The notes beneath the pieces were generated by a model. The model had not been told where the DNA came from, made no database searches, and saw only the letters and a program-made list of their open reading frames with translations. This document shows, in pieces, positions 12,714-24,636 of a DNA stretch of 64,000 bases. The position numbers and the translations under genes were made by a program. Source of the stretch: Larimichthys crocea (Eukaryota; Chordata; Actinopteri; Sciaenidae); contig NC_040028.1 of NCBI RefSeq assembly GCF_000972845.2, forward strand, positions 20,612,210 through 20,676,209, in the 5' to 3' direction. Every line of letters begins with the position of its first letter. The first letter of the stretch is position 1.

Positions 12714-12761
<48 letters not shown>
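12714..12761 (+). repeat. (AC)n microsatellite
   Basis: About 48 bp of perfect AC repeats. Confidence 0.97.
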
Positions 12762-12764
<3 letters not shown>

Positions 12765-13349
12765 TTCTCTACCTAAAATCAATTACCTCGGGGCAATGCT
12801 AAAATAATTGAGGGCGCGTTCAGGCTCTGAAATGAATACATAGTTTAAATGTTCAAACTTTTTCCAGAACTTCTCGATGCTATGATGTAATAACTGAATG
12901 TGGACGAATAAAAACGTGACGGACAGCTTCAGTTATCACAGAGTTTATTTCAGATTTTTTTTTTTTTTTGTACCCAGCGAAGCTAAAACAGAACACACTG
13001 CACGACGTGGAGTACGAAACAAAGAGATGAGCTGCACTGACAGCTGTTTGCTCATCGTTTATTATTCACATGATCATGCATCAATCTACACGTCAAACAA
13101 AAACAGACGGTTCACAGCTCTGCAGACAGATCAGTACACGTCTGTCACTGGGCCTCGGTCATATTAAAACACACTCATACCACGCTGTAGAAATATTCAT
13201 TACAGGCGTTCTGACGACGGATTTTACAAATCTGAAAACGCAGCTCGGCTCTTGGAAAACATGCCAACATGAGGGACTAAGAGTATTAAGACAGTGAAGC
13301 TGGCTCCAGTGACAGAGGAGCTGCTTTTGTATTTGCTGAGAAGGCTGAA

Positions 13350-13350
<1 letters not shown>
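12762..13350. other. Noncoding DNA, no gene recognised
   Basis: AT-rich. TCAATTACCTCGGGGCAATGC at its left edge is CNE-like but short. Confidence 0.4.

Positions 13351-13413
<63 letters not shown>
13351..13413 (+). repeat. (TG)n microsatellite
   Basis: About 63 bp of perfect TG repeats. Confidence 0.97.
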
Positions 13414-13415
<2 letters not shown>

Positions 13416-14680
13416 ATACATCCGATCTTCAGATAAAATAAAATGCTCTGAAATCAGACACTGCACTTAAAGATACAAAACATCAGGCGATAGCAGAGAG
13501 GGCTCGTGTAATTTAGGGGTTCAGACGGTTCAAGGTAGCATCACGAGTGAAAGGAGGAAAATCTGGGGCTTCGACTGTCGCTGACATTTTCCAAAAGGTC
13601 TTTTTTTTTCGCTCACAGGAGCTGATTCTTCGAGTGCTCGTCGTAATGATGGCCTGCCAAGCAGAGGAGACGAGGTGCTATCTGTTAATCACAGGCCTCC
13701 CCCACACTGATCCAGGTCCATGTGGTGATAGACGTGCTGGACACTCTGCTGGAAGAGAGAGAGAGAGAGTATCGATTTATAGAAATATCAAATGTCAAAA
13801 GTTAATAAATGAAGACAGAGTATAGTTTCTACTGCGCTCAGTCTGTATTCATACACATCATGGTTCAAAAAGGACATAAACTCCTTCACAATCTACGAGC
13901 TTCAAAGTGTTTCTGGAAGGTGAGGGTGATGTGAGGAGATTGCAATACAGCGATCGGTCCACTAGATGCATCTAAATCCTGCACACTGGACCTTTAACTA
14001 TTTACATATTTACATGTTTACATATTTACAACTGCATCTTTGAGACAGATTCTGATGAACCCGCTCACGGTCACCTCAAGTCTAGGTCCTAGCTTCTTAT
14101 TGGCTAAGTTGAGTCACGTGAGACGAAGTGTGGACGACAGTAAAGTCGTCCGTCTCCATCCTGCTGCTGTTTCCTGTTATCAAGAGCGATCCAACCTGCC
14201 GCACATCGAACCCTCAGCTTCAGAGTTTAACGTTTAACGGGTAATGTTCCGATTCATTCTGAGGTCAGTATGAATGTGCGTAACAAACTTGAAGAACATT
14301 ATTATTATAATTCATCCGATTGTTGTTGAGACATTTCACAAAACAACACAAAAAACATACAAATGTACAAATAGTGGCACTAGAGGACGAGAGGAAAGCT
14401 TGAACGCCCGTACTGTCAATTTATCGAGCTGGATGCGTGAAAACTTTGACCTGCTAAAAGTCAGAGCATCGTCAAAGTCTCCATGAATAAACGTCCATGT
14501 GCAGAGATATTTAGTGGTGGACTGAGCGAGCAGCACAGAGAGAGGATATCGATGATTTATAGAAATATTAAGTTATTAATAAAGACAGAGCGGAGCTGTC
14601 GGTTCATAACACACACTCTGTTCAGTGTGTGTGTTCACACACAGCAGGTTATCAGTTCACTTACAAATGAATCAAATGTA
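13414..14680. other. Noncoding DNA with small repeats
   Basis: A MITE end fragment lies at about 13960-13999 (TCCTGCACACTGGACCTTTA). A 10-bp TTTACATATT-type tandem is at 13999-14032. Similar ~50-bp stretches (TATCGAT...TTTATAGAAATAT, then AATAAAnGAAGACAGAG-like sequence) occur at 13770-13820 and 14550-14592, a weak dispersed duplicate. No gene. Confidence 0.45.
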
Positions 14681-15075
14681 CGTCATAGCTTAAACAGGCT
14701 GATAGCCGACAACAATCTAATGGCTGTGGAAACAAATTGAGTCGGGTTGTAATCATTAAGAACTCTTCGTCCGCTCCTCTCGGACGCGTTGCCGCGGCGT
14801 GCACATCCGTCACTCGTTCCAATCGGACGTATCTAAACGACCCGGTTTGTTGATCACTTGACCCCGCGGGGTTCAAAGGTCAAGCCAGTTCAAACAGCTA
14901 TCAGCGCGCAGCAGGCGCCATAAAACTGCTGTTTCTTATTCGAACCCTTTGACCCCTCATTAACCCCACAGAGACTTATCACCTGCTACGCAGCGGCAGG
15001 AATCCTTTGCAGCATCTGGTGGCTTCACGTGTGTGCAGGCCGGCGATAGAGGAACACTGCAGGTGTCTGAGCATA
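14681..15075. promoter_or_regulatory. Candidate element with nuclear-receptor-type half sites
   Basis: Repeat-free, CpG-containing block. TGACCCCGCGGGGTTCA (14859-14875) is a near-perfect palindrome, followed at once by AAAGGTCAAG. CTTTGACCCCTCATTAACCC lies 75 bp further on. A GACAACAATCTAATGG SOX-like word lies at about 14706. Binding is inferred from motif only. Confidence 0.3.
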
Positions 15076-15278
15076 CGTTAAACCAACACAACGCCATGTT
15101 TCCATCATGTTTCTATATAGTTCTTTGAACGTTTGACTCCATTACTTCACCTTAGGCTCTCGTCTTCTGCAACTTTAACGCTGTGCAGTCGGAGGATTAA
15201 GATTGTCGCCTGTTATCAACTTGCAAGTGTGGGAACTTGACATGAAATGTTGATATGAACGTAATGATGCCATTTCCT
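15076..15278. other. Noncoding spacer
   Basis: No supported feature. Confidence 0.4.
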
Positions 15279-15830
15279 CCATCCATCCATCCATCCATCC
15301 ATCCATCCATCCATCCATCCATCCATCCATCCATCCATCCTCTTCTGCTTATCCGTAGTTGAGTCGTGGTGGTAGCAGGTTTAGCAGGGCACTTCTTCCA
15401 GCTCCTCCTGGAGGATCCCGAGGCGTTCCCAGACTAGATGGGCTATGTAGTCCCTCCAGCAGGTTCTGGGTCTGCTCCGGGGGTCTCCTCCCAGTTGGAC
15501 GTGCCCAGAACTCCTCCAAAGGAAGACGCCCCGGGGTGTGCATCCTAATCAGATGCCTGAACCACCTCAGCTGGCTCCTTTAAACACCAAAGAACCAGTG
15601 AACCCGACGGAGGAAGCTCGTTTCAGCTGCTGGTATACGCGATCTCATTCCTGAAGTCGCTACCCAAAGCTCATGACCGTACGTGAGGGTTGAAGATCCA
15701 TCTATGTTCAGCTCAGCTCCTTCTACTGCAGACACCGCACCAATCCGCCGATCCATCCCACGGTCTATTTTCCCGTCACTCACTGACAAGACCCCGAGAT
15801 ACTTGAACTCCTTCATTATCTACGAGTCAT
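15279..15830 (-). mobile_element. LINE (non-LTR retrotransposon) 3' fragment with (ATGG)n tail
   Basis: On the minus strand, 15816-15580 reads EFKYLGVL, then DGKIDRGMDRRIGA, LTYGHELWV and RSRIPAAETSFLRRVHW, the C-terminal part of a fish LINE reverse transcriptase. After a small deletion or frameshift, 15543-15349 continues with GRLPLEEFWARPTGRRP. The 3' end is a (CCAT)n tract (15279-15340) which, read on the minus strand, is the (ATGG)n tail. It is truncated and frameshifted, hence dead. The exact clade is not assigned. Confidence 0.82.
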
Positions 15831-16079
15831 AATTAGAGCGGACAAGAGGAAAACTTGGATGCCTCATTCAAAAACCGTGAACGCCTGAAGCCGACTTGCC
15901 CCCGGCATCTCAGAGGACAAACAGGAAGCCACGTTTTGTACATTTTATTCAAAATTCCTGGTTTTGCTTCACGAAGTTTGTTTGTCTTCATGAAAGAAAC
16001 TCTTTGTGGAGCCACTTGTGTTGAAAGAGAGTGAATACTGGGGCCAGAGATCCTCCGAGTACACGAAAACAAGATGATT

Positions 16080-18149
16080 GTAGAGGATACTTAAAATGCA
16101 TCCTGTGACCTTTACTTGCTGTTTTTAAATGTGCAACTTGCTGTTGGATGTCGTGTGACTACCTCTGCACAGTGCTGCTCCTTCATGAGATCCAATGAAC
16201 CTTGAGGAATGAGCTGCACGGATTACTACACTGTTTCTTGGATCTATTATTTCCTGCAAATATTCCTGAGATCGCAGTAATTACTCTGGTGTCTACAGAG
16301 TTGATGACCATGGCTGATGAAGTAAAAATGGCACACCGACTGGAGAGATGACTTCTCCAGGAAGAATTCACAGTGCCGCGGCTGAAAGCACGACAACAAG
16401 TCTGCAGCCCCAGAAGCAGATGACGGCTTTCAGAGCCGAGTTTGTGTTTGTGGAGAGAATGAAAGTTCGATCGTGTCGTCGATGTTTCCAGTTTTCTTTT
16501 GAATTATTGTTACGTGCAGTTGCTGACTCCGTTTCAGACTCTGCACCGCATCATGTCCTCCAATTGAAACTGCATTTTAAGAATAAAAACATGACACGCC
16601 ATCTGAGAGCAGCAGGGATTTAAGTGACTGAAGGAGGGTTTCACACACACACTGTTTGTTTGGCACTCCTACTATAGCCACATTTAAATTTGACATATGA
16701 GTCTACCTACAGGAGTCTTTAGTCAAATCTGCTTACATTCTCTCTTCACTTGGGTGCAAATCCATTTAGTGTTTACTTTGCCCTTGTTGACAGAATCCCC
16801 TAATTCCCATTTGAGTGTCAGCTCGATGTCTAAGACTCAATTTCCACCAGAAATACCAGCAACTCGCTTTGAAACACGTCTAATACTGCTCATTTACTTT
16901 GCTGTAAGGCACCTGTGTGTAGGATTCAGTGGCGTCTAGCAGTGCAGCTGCAACCCCCTCGCTTCACCCTCTTTGTCCAAGCGTGGAGGAGAATCTACGG
17001 TGTTTAGTTTATGTGCTATGGCATCATCACCAAGAACCAGTTCAGCTTCCTTACTTTCTCTTTACCTTGAGTTCTCTGGAGAACCTTTTTTGTGCCATTT
17101 AAAGGTTCTTTAATTCACAATTGCAGAATTTTTGGTGCTTTGAAGAACCTCTTTATGTTTGAGGACACAGGGTCCTCTGTCTCACGTCCTCTGGGGTCAC
17201 ATGTTTCCATGAGTTACACGCTGCAGTGTAGAGAAAGTCTGGACTAGAATAAAATGAAATATAATTCATATATAGAACTGAACAGTTAACTGATTTTTGG
17301 ATGAGGATGTGACTTTGGACTCGTGACTTCAGTAAACTCAGGACCGGGACTCTCCTCCTCGCTCCATTCAGTGATGGACAGTGAGGCCACTCAGTATGCT
17401 ACACCCACCTCCCCAAACGTCCATCTTCTTCAAACTTATTCTTTCCTTTCTCCTCCTTCCTCCCCCGGTTCCCGTGGCGTGGCTGGTTTTGTGTGGGCCC
17501 AGCACTGTCCCCCGTTTTTATCACTCCTCTGATGGGGTCCCCCCTCGCACCTGCGCCGCTCCCAGGTCCCTACAGGAATGCGCTGGGGCTTGTAATCGCT
17601 TTTGTGGGGGCCATTGAGTTGTATGGCTGACTGAAACTTCCCAACCTCACAGCGCGCTGGCCGCTGAATGGGGCTCAGCGTGGGGGCGCCTCTCCAAACC
17701 ATGGCTGCTGCCAAATTCCTACAGTGGCGCTCCACAATCACTCCCACACAGGCCCTGATATACCGCCAGGCAGGAGGGACGGAGAGAGGGGGAGTGAGGG
17801 TGTGTGTGAGTGTGTTGGGCAGAGAGATGGAAGTCTCCACCAAACAAGACGGACACTTTTTATGCGTAACATCGCCACTCTGACTCTGCATGGACATGGC
17901 ACACACACGCTTTTTTTTGTTGTCACTTTTGGATGAGATCGGTGCATTTTTTCATTTTAATATCTCACCTCTTGTCAAAAAGTTCCAGTGCTGATGTTAT
18001 TCCAACAACGGAGAAATCTGAAACATATAAAAAAAGGAGGGGGGAATAAAAAAAAAGCGTTTGAATGCTGGACAAAGTTGGAAAAAATAAAGCAATTTCT
18101 CAGAACTTTCACAACATTTGTGCTGCTGCGTTTCGGTGCATTAGGTCTG
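16080..18149. other. Noncoding DNA at the outer part of the left arm
   Basis: No gene seen. It holds a degenerate fragment of the TTAA-type MITE (about 16915-17010, with GTGTGTAGGATTCAGTGGCG) and a GAACCTTT/AAGGTTC repeat-like patch near 17085-17155. A GC-rich block at 17500-17760 has a few short shadow ORFs. The part from 16255 onward is mirrored in the right arm. Confidence 0.5.
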
Positions 18150-18420
18150 TGCGCGCCGGCATACAGCGCGCGGTAGCTGTGGGTAGATAGAGGCAGCGCT
18201 GCAGGATTAAGAGGCAGCAAGATTGTTAAACATGTCAACGTGTAATTGCACGATAAGGCCCTTCCGAGGAATTCATTGGCCCAGTTGCTTTCTCTATTCC
18301 GCGCTAATCTCGCCCGGCACATTCGCTCTGTGCAATCTGTCTCCATAATCTTCTGTGACAGAGCGGGCGACGAGAGCAAGGCTGCTTGGTAATTTTTTTA
18401 GGAAAAGGGGGGAGAGACGC
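18150..18420. promoter_or_regulatory. Candidate conserved regulatory element 3' of sox1
   Basis: Repeat-free block with GTGTAATTGCACG, an ATTGG word (GAATTCATTGGCCC), GCTAATCTCG and TCCATAATC, about 3 kb downstream of sox1. It has the mixed-composition look of a conserved noncoding element. The mirrored copy is at about 30000-30230. Conservation could not be tested. Confidence 0.3.
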
Positions 18421-19474
18421 GGAGAAAATATGCAGAGGCGTGATAAAGTGACGCTAATTATCCCCATTTAGGACAGGGAGTGCAAGGGATCGGGGCTTTA
18501 CGAGCAACCGAGTGTGCGCCGGAGCTGATGGCCTCCTAGCACAGAATATATCGGTGGCTACAAGATAAGAGCATCGCACGGTGGAGAGATTTATTGGCCG
18601 GTCAGCTAAACACACACACACGCACACAAACACACACACGCACGCACACAAACACACGTGTGCGCGCGCAGCAACACCGCCTGTATACCTCGCACCCTGC
18701 ACTTACCCCCTCATCCAGCTCAAGGTGTAATTTATTCGGGTTAAATTTGCCAGAACGCGCCTCTTTTTTAGCCTGGCGATGCGCCGTGACGCGCTCCGCC
18801 TCTCCGGGCTTTCAGCAGTGTTAATCCGCATCTCTTCACATCAACAGATAAGATGCACACACACAAAACACACACACACACACGCACACGCACACGCGAG
18901 GAGGGCCATGCCATAGGATGCGGATGCGCGCTGTGGCGCACAGAGACAGAGATGTCTCCATAGATGCGCTTTTTTTTTTCTTTTTTGGAATTGAAATTTT
19001 CAGACATTGTTCCTCTGATTTCTTTCAATAGATGAACGCGCAGCAGCAGCAGCAGCCAGACGTTTCCACGCTCAGCTATGAGGTCTAACAGGTTTAATTG
19101 ACACACCATGCAAGTCTTCATCAGTGTGAAACAGGCCCCTTTAACTCTGTATTTGAGATTAATTGATTTTTTAAAACAACCTAAGTATGCATAAACGTCT
19201 GTGATTTGCATGTGTATGGCTGTGAGCGTGTATCTGCACATGAGGCCTGCAGACATGTCACCAGCGGCTGTGGCCTGCCACAAAGAGCGACGTCATTTTT
19301 CATGAAAGGGATTAATAATAATCTGAGGGACACGAGGAGATTTATCATCCACAAACTCAGAGTCATGTCAAATCAAACTGATTCTGATGAGTCACTTCAG
19401 GTCCAGCAGGGTCAGGATCTGTGCGTAATGATGGAGTGATGCCACGCTCTGCTGCGTACAGCTCTGAAACATGA
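18421..19474. other. Noncoding DNA of the left arm, 3' side of sox1
   Basis: CA-rich microsatellites with CG interruptions at 18609-18667 and 18857-18898. CpG-containing single-copy DNA at 18720-18960 and a TGATTTGCATGTG octamer-like word near 19201-19213. No supported gene. Mirrored at 28935-30000. Confidence 0.5.
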
Positions 19475-19507
<33 letters not shown>

Positions 19508-19527
19508 GTTGTTGTTGTTGTTGTTGT
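19475..19527 (+). repeat. (TTA)n(TTG)n compound microsatellite
   Basis: TTA repeats run directly into TTG repeats. The mirrored (CAA)n(TAA)n tract lies at about 28888-28934, a clear landmark for the inverted duplication. Confidence 0.95.
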
Positions 19528-21361
19528 ATTATTTTTACGGTTTATTCCTCAAAAGTTTCTTCACAGTGAAAATATCAAACATGAACTTATTGTTCATTCA
19601 CTGCTGAGCTCAGAGAGGCAAACCGCTCAGGAATGAAATCAAATAACACTTATTATGTATTATATATTTTATATCATAACAAACACAGAACACTGCAGAG
19701 CTGCAGAAATTATGATTATGTATGTGCGGATTTCTCTTTGGATTATTGTTGATGTTTGAATTTGTAGAAGATTAAAAGAAGTCCCGAGAGGGCGGAGAGG
19801 AGAGAGGAATAAAGTTCATCACTGAGTCTGCAATTTATTTTAAAATATATATTTCATCACTGAACTGCTGAATAAATATTATTCTATATTGTTTTAAGTT
19901 AAAACAGAGGCAGTCAAATAAAACCAACGATTCTCTCAGATATGAATCTATTTGAATATTTCTTGTTTAATATAAATTTAATATAAATCCAGATTTTAAA
20001 GATGAAAAGCAGCTGCAACATTTTCAGAAATTTTGGTTGAAGGACATTTTTTTTTTTTTTTTTAATCTGATGTGATCTCGAGACAACAAATTAAAAATCA
20101 TATTTAAACTGATCAAATTAAACGAGGAGAAATTTGTTAAAATTATAAATTAATAACTTTACATTTATTTAGCGAGAAATAAAATATATTAAAGGTAAAA
20201 AATAAAATGTCTTCTATCCGTTGATGAATGAGACTAACAGGTGGTTTGTCATATGAGGCCTTCACGGACTCTTCATGAGATTATTTTGTTTGTTTGTTTT
20301 TGGAGCAAATACAAAAAACACGAATCATATTTATGTGTCAGGAGGATGTGAGCCATCATACTTTAAATATTAAAAATTATACTGGGATATACTTTGGCCT
20401 TTTTTTAAATATATAAATTTATAAAAACATTTATCATCAGCCATAAACAAAAACATCATCCTGACAAAATGGTTTCCCCTGCAGACTGAAGCTTTTACGC
20501 ACAATTACGCACAAACAATCAGACTATTTAAAAAAAAAAAAAAAAAGAAAGCTCCAAGCAGCGGTGTCAAAATTAAACCAGGTGGCGAATTGTTTTATGT
20601 TTTTGATCATAATCATGTGTCTCACAACTTCAGGTAAAAACACTGTGAGGAAATAATCAATCTAAGAAACGTCGTCTTAAAATCAAAGCAACATCTTGTG
20701 AAATTTATTCAATTCTTTCTTTCATTGCAATGTTCAGAGCTTCTCAACCCGCAGAAAGAGCTCTTTGAAATTACAACAGCAGTTCGCCCGTCATCCTTTG
20801 AAATATTAAAATTATTCACAATTTTACAATAATTAGAGTGTTACAATAAAAAGATGAAGACACAGGCTTTTCTGCAAATGAACACAAACGTTTTAAAGAA
20901 TGTTTCCCACATCTTTTAAAGCACTTTTCTTTTAAAGATTATGACACGTTATCTCATTTTTCAATAACTTACAGATAACACCACCCACACCCACCCCTCC
21001 ACCCACCCCCTGCTCCTCCCCACCCACCCACCCCCCAAAAAAATTATGAGACAATTGTGAACCCCCTCCACGTGAACCTGGCGTAACCCTCAACTAAGAC
21101 TGTGAAGTAATGGACAAAAAGATGGTGTAGCACAATAACCAAATATCTCATCAGCATCATATTCGTTATATAATTCCACTGGAGGCTATTCCAAAAGAAG
21201 AAAGAAAGGCCGAGATGAATATGTTATTTACCCTTCATTTACAATATCATAAACATTCTGTACAAAATGCAGGTAGTTCTCGGGACTTCTCGGGGTTATT
21301 TAGAAAAGAGGTAAATATTTGGTTATGTGTTCGTTTGCAGGTTTCAATTATTCTGTGAGTT
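19528..21361 (-). other. sox1 3' UTR and downstream AT-rich flank
   Basis: No coding sequence. The first part beyond the stop (21361 down to about 20700) is likely 3' UTR and includes a C-rich tract with repeated CCCACCCACC near 20983-21035. The remainder is AT-rich with poly-T/poly-A runs (20047-20063, 20530-20546). The whole block is mirrored at 27117-28887. Confidence 0.5.
20704..20709 (-). terminator. Possible sox1 polyadenylation signal
   Basis: TTTATT on the plus strand is AATAAA on the minus strand, about 655 nt beyond the sox1 stop. The intervening DNA has no long ORF and would be a plausible 3' UTR. Other AATAAA words lie further on in this AT-rich tract, so the choice is tentative. 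The mirrored hexamer is near 27756. Confidence 0.3.
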
Positions 21362-22396
21362 CTAAATGTGTGTTAGAGGGACCGTCCCGTTCACTCCAGC
21401 CGTGGCGCTCTGGTAATGCTGCGGCAAGGCATGGAGTCTACTTTGCATTGACGGGTCCCCCGGCTCTCCGGTCGGTAAATACATGCTTATCATCTCTCTC
21501 AAGTCTCCGGGGCAAGGACCCCGTGAGTGTGTGCTGCTGACGGGAGGGCTTACACTCGGCTCCGACTTCACCAGCGACCCTAACGTCCCCATGGCAGCTG
21601 AGGAGGAGACGCCGGAGCCCTGGTGCTGCGTGTAGGTGATCCCGCCGTAGCCGGATGGAGAAGCGTTCATGTAGCTCTGAGAGTTTGAGATGGGGCTGTA
21701 CTGCAGGGCTGTCATGTCGTAGCGGTGCATCGGCTGCGGGTTGTGTGAGTGATGGTGGTGTGAGTGGTGGTGGTGGTGCGCTCCGCTCCCCGGGTGCTGG
21801 CTGTAGGCTAGCTGAGCCTCCTGCATCATCGCCGCGGCCGCCGCGGCTGCAGCCACCTGCCCCGAGTACGCACCGTTCGCCCAGCCGTTCATGTGCGCGT
21901 AGCCGGAGCTGGCGGAGCCTCCGTGCCCCCCGGGGCTCTCTAACCTCTGCCCAACCCCGGATGAACTCATTCCGACCCCTAAACCAACTCCACCGCCCCC
22001 ACTGGGCCCAGAAAGCAGTCCACCGGCCAGGGAATATTTGTCCTTTTTCAGCAGCGTCTTGGTCTTCCGTCTTGGCCGGTACTTGTAATCCGGATGCTCC
22101 TTCATGTGCATGGCTCGCAACCGCTTCGCCTCGTCGATGAAAGGGCGCTTCTCTGCCTCGGACATCACCTTCCACTCGGCGCCCAGCCGCTTGCTGATCT
22201 CAGAGTTGTGCATTTTGGGGTTCTCCTGTGCCATCTTCCTCCGCTGCCCACGGGACCACACCATGAACGCGTTCATCGGTCTTTTCACTCGCTCCTGATT
22301 TGCTTTGGACCCGCTGTTCGGCCCCGTTTGCCCCGTGGTCGTGTTCGTTTGGGGGCCGGGGGAATGGAGGTCAGTTTCCATCATCATGCTATACAT
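21362..22396 (-). CDS. sox1: Transcription factor Sox1 (SoxB1 HMG-box), complete single-exon gene
   Basis: Encodes a 344-residue SoxB1 protein, a nuclear DNA-bending factor that binds ACAAT-type sites and, in vertebrates generally, maintains neural progenitors, often with POU partners. The start [14 protein letters not shown] is the conserved vertebrate Sox1 N-terminus, which fixes the ATG at 22396 despite a weak Kozak context. The HMG box spans about residues 36-105 and contains [17 protein letters not shown] and [19 protein letters not shown], followed by the basic stretch RPRRKTKT (107-114). C-terminal to it lie the Sox1-type QRLESPGG (150-157), an eight-alanine run (182-189), histidine-rich [10 protein letters not shown] (207-216), [10 protein letters not shown], a sumoylation-type VKSE (276-279), the activation motif [14 protein letters not shown] (295-308) and the terminal [11 protein letters not shown]. 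The length is close to that expected for a fish Sox1. No introns are seen, as is usual for SoxB1 genes. The sox1a versus sox1b paralogue is not resolved. It lies inside the left arm of the inverted duplication. Confidence 0.97.
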   Translation of the reverse strand: MYSMMMETDLHSPGPQTNTTTGQTGPNSGSKANQERVKRPMNAFMVWSRGQRRKMAQENPKMHNSEISKRLGAEWKVMSEAEKRPFIDEAKRLRAMHMKEHPDYKYRPRRKTKTLLKKDKYSLAGGLLSGPSGGGGVGLGVGMSSSGVGQRLESPGGHGGSASSGYAHMNGWANGAYSGQVAAAAAAAAMMQEAQLAYSQHPGSGAHHHHHSHHHHSHNPQPMHRYDMTALQYSPISNSQSYMNASPSGYGGITYTQHQGSGVSSSAAMGTLGSLVKSEPSVSPPVSSTHSRGPCPGDLREMISMYLPTGEPGDPSMQSRLHALPQHYQSATAGVNGTVPLTHI

Positions 22397-22628
22397 TCAC
22401 CCGGTTTTAAACTTCGCCACCAACAGAGAAAAAAAAAGTCTATTTCAAGATAGGTCAAGGCGCGCACAGGATCAGGCGCGCACAGGATGGAGCGGGTAAC
22501 AAGATTAATATTCTAACCCCGAATGAATCATAAACGAGATGAAAATTAATCCGAAAAGGGAAATAAAATGTTCTCCAACCAGAATTTCAGCCTGTCTCCG
22601 CCCGGGCTGCTTCACATCCACTGTGATA

Positions 22629-22800
22629 GAATGCGCATTTGAGCCACTTTCCCTGTCGGAGTTGAGAAGTTGGTTAAAGCGGCGGCCATATGATGCGCAC
22701 TGACAGCGGTTAAAAGAGCCACAAGCGGCCAATGAGGCTCTAGCAGCGGAATGATTTGCATGGCGTTTGGTCAGGTGACTAGAGGACCATAGAGGAAGAA
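22629..22800 (-). promoter_or_regulatory. Candidate sox1 proximal promoter
   Basis: GC-rich, repeat-free block about 230-400 bp upstream of the sox1 ATG. It contains a perfect POU octamer ATTTGCAT (22754-22761), a CCAAT box (22729-22733, read on the plus strand), E-boxes CATATG (22687-22692) and CAGGTG (22772-22777), and a TTAAAA element near 22710-22716. All the motifs I checked are also intact in the mirrored copy at about 25720-25830. That is consistent with a core promoter responsive to SoxB1/POU factors, but the transcription start is not shown by the sequence. Confidence 0.5.
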
Positions 22801-23349
22801 CACACCGGAGGAGGAGGAGGAGGAGGAGGAGGCAGGAAAGGAGGGCCAATCCCACAAATAGCACAAGGCATTTGAAATTTCCAAACACGCTCTCAGAAAC
22901 AAAAATAACTAAGATTTGTTAGCGGCCAAAAGGTGGGTGCAGACTGTGGCTGAGATGAGTCAAACGTCTCCACACTTTCTTTTTTAGCAAACATGGACAT
23001 GGATGCTGATTTCTGAAATCATGTCAAACTGATTTTAAATTCTCAGACTGCAAAAAAGTAAAAAAATCATTTTATTTTTTTACGCGCAACTTTTGTCGGT
23101 TTAAAATGTCTGCACACTTCCTCCCGTCTTTAATTGTTCTCTGACTCTCTGAAGGCCTGAGCCTGAGCTCCGTGTTCATGCGCTGGAATTACACTGTGAC
23201 TGTGAGACGACTTAACGCGCGAACCGACAGAAAAATCCATTTCTCTCCCACCTGCGGGTGTGTAATTAAGGTATGTAATAATAGCAGGTGTCAGATAGAG
23301 TAATTACACACACTCACTGCGGAAGATGATGATGTGGAAGATTTGGTTT

Positions 23350-23352
<3 letters not shown>
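22801..23352 (-). other. sox1 upstream flank
   Basis: (GGA)n at about 22805-22832, then AT-rich single-copy DNA with no ORF of interest. TAATTA and TAATTAAGG words near 23260-23310 could be homeodomain sites. The block is mirrored at about 25170-25680. Confidence 0.5.

Positions 23353-23413
<61 letters not shown>
23353..23413 (+). repeat. (AC)n microsatellite upstream of sox1
   Basis: About 61 bp of AC repeats. Its mirrored (GT)n counterpart is at 25086-25156 and carries an interruption (GTGGTG), so the two arms differ here in length and purity. Confidence 0.97.
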
Positions 23414-23416
<3 letters not shown>

Positions 23417-23847
23417 TGTTGGTGTAAGAGGAGAAGCCCCCTGAGGATGGATGGCCACATAATGACGTGAAATTTGCGAGGCAAAGCGGCGTTACCGCCG
23501 TCTGCTGGCGGTGCGGGAAGAGTCCCGCTCATGTCTGCGTGCGGGGCTGAAGATGAAGAGAAAGGCCACGTGTGAACTGTCAGTTTTTACCGCGCGTCTG
23601 ATCCGTTCTGATGTCCTTTATTAAACGTCCTAAATGAAGTAAGCCCTCAGTTTGCGATCCAGCAGAGGAGAGGAGGGGAGACGGGTCTATGCGTGCTCAG
23701 GTCCGCGCATATATAATTCAGATTTCACAGCTGACCTCCCTTGAAAAGCCCAATCAACCTCTAATTGAAAGGGAAAACGAAATACCACTTCCCGCGGCGA
23801 GACTAACGATTTAATCATTCTATCGTTCTTTGCCGTTTTTTTTTTTA

Positions 23848-24102
<255 letters not shown>

Positions 24103-24253
24103 TCATCTGCTGCATAAAGAAACCTTTATAAAGTGTGTATGTCTGTATTATTGGGAGTGGGCGACGCTGCAAAGCAGTGGTATGAACGGGTTTGAATTTT
24201 TGGGTCCAAGTAATTCTAATGCCAAAAACCAGCTCAGCCTTGAGCATGGCAGA

Positions 24254-24263
24254 NNNNNNNNNN
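24254..24263. other. Assembly gap of 10 N
   Basis: Ten N characters lie near the exact centre of symmetry of the inverted duplication. The round length suggests an arbitrary scaffold gap rather than a measured one. Sequence on the left belongs to vps53 intron/exon material. Sequence on the right (24264-24585) is unplaced. Confidence 1.
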
Positions 24264-24583
24264 GAAGATATTTTTTCCATGGAGACACTTCTGTTTGTTG
24301 TGTTCTGGTTGGATGATGCCTTCACTGGCACTCACGGCCCAGAGAGCTCTCCTCCTCCTCCCTCCTCCTCCTCCTCCTCCTCCTCTCCTCCTCCTCCTCC
24401 TCCGGGGTGTCATCATCGTGTTGTGGCCTGAAGCCACATGGCGGCCACCCGGCATGGATCCACTGGAAGCGTTTCTTATTGACCACATTTGTGATATCCT
24501 GTTAACCCCATTACGCAAAAAAAAAAAAAAAAAAAAGATGTGCACGGATCACGCACCGAGTGATCACGCTCCCTGAGGCCTCT

Positions 24584-24585
<2 letters not shown>
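24264..24585. other. Unplaced spacer to the right of the gap
   Basis: About 320 bp between the N gap and the (AC)n tract. It holds a (CCT)n tract at 24350-24403 and an A-run near 24519-24537. It has no recognisable exon and no match to either arm that I can see. It may be more of the vps53 intron or another stray piece. Confidence 0.5.

Positions 24586-24634
<49 letters not shown>
24586..24634 (+). repeat. (AC)n microsatellite at the inner end of the right arm
   Basis: About 49 bp of AC repeats, the mirror counterpart of the GT tract at 23876-23952 but shorter. It joins unplaced sequence to the right arm. Confidence 0.98.

Positions 24635-24636
<2 letters not shown>

Noticed and set aside
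15279..15340. (CCAT)n as an independent microsatellite
   Set aside because: It directly follows the LINE 3' end in the minus orientation and is best read as that element's (ATGG)n tail.
21438..22175. 245-codon minus-strand ORF and 161-codon plus-strand ORF within sox1
   Set aside because: Out-of-frame and antisense shadows of the GC-rich sox1 coding sequence. Only the Sox1 frame has conserved domains.
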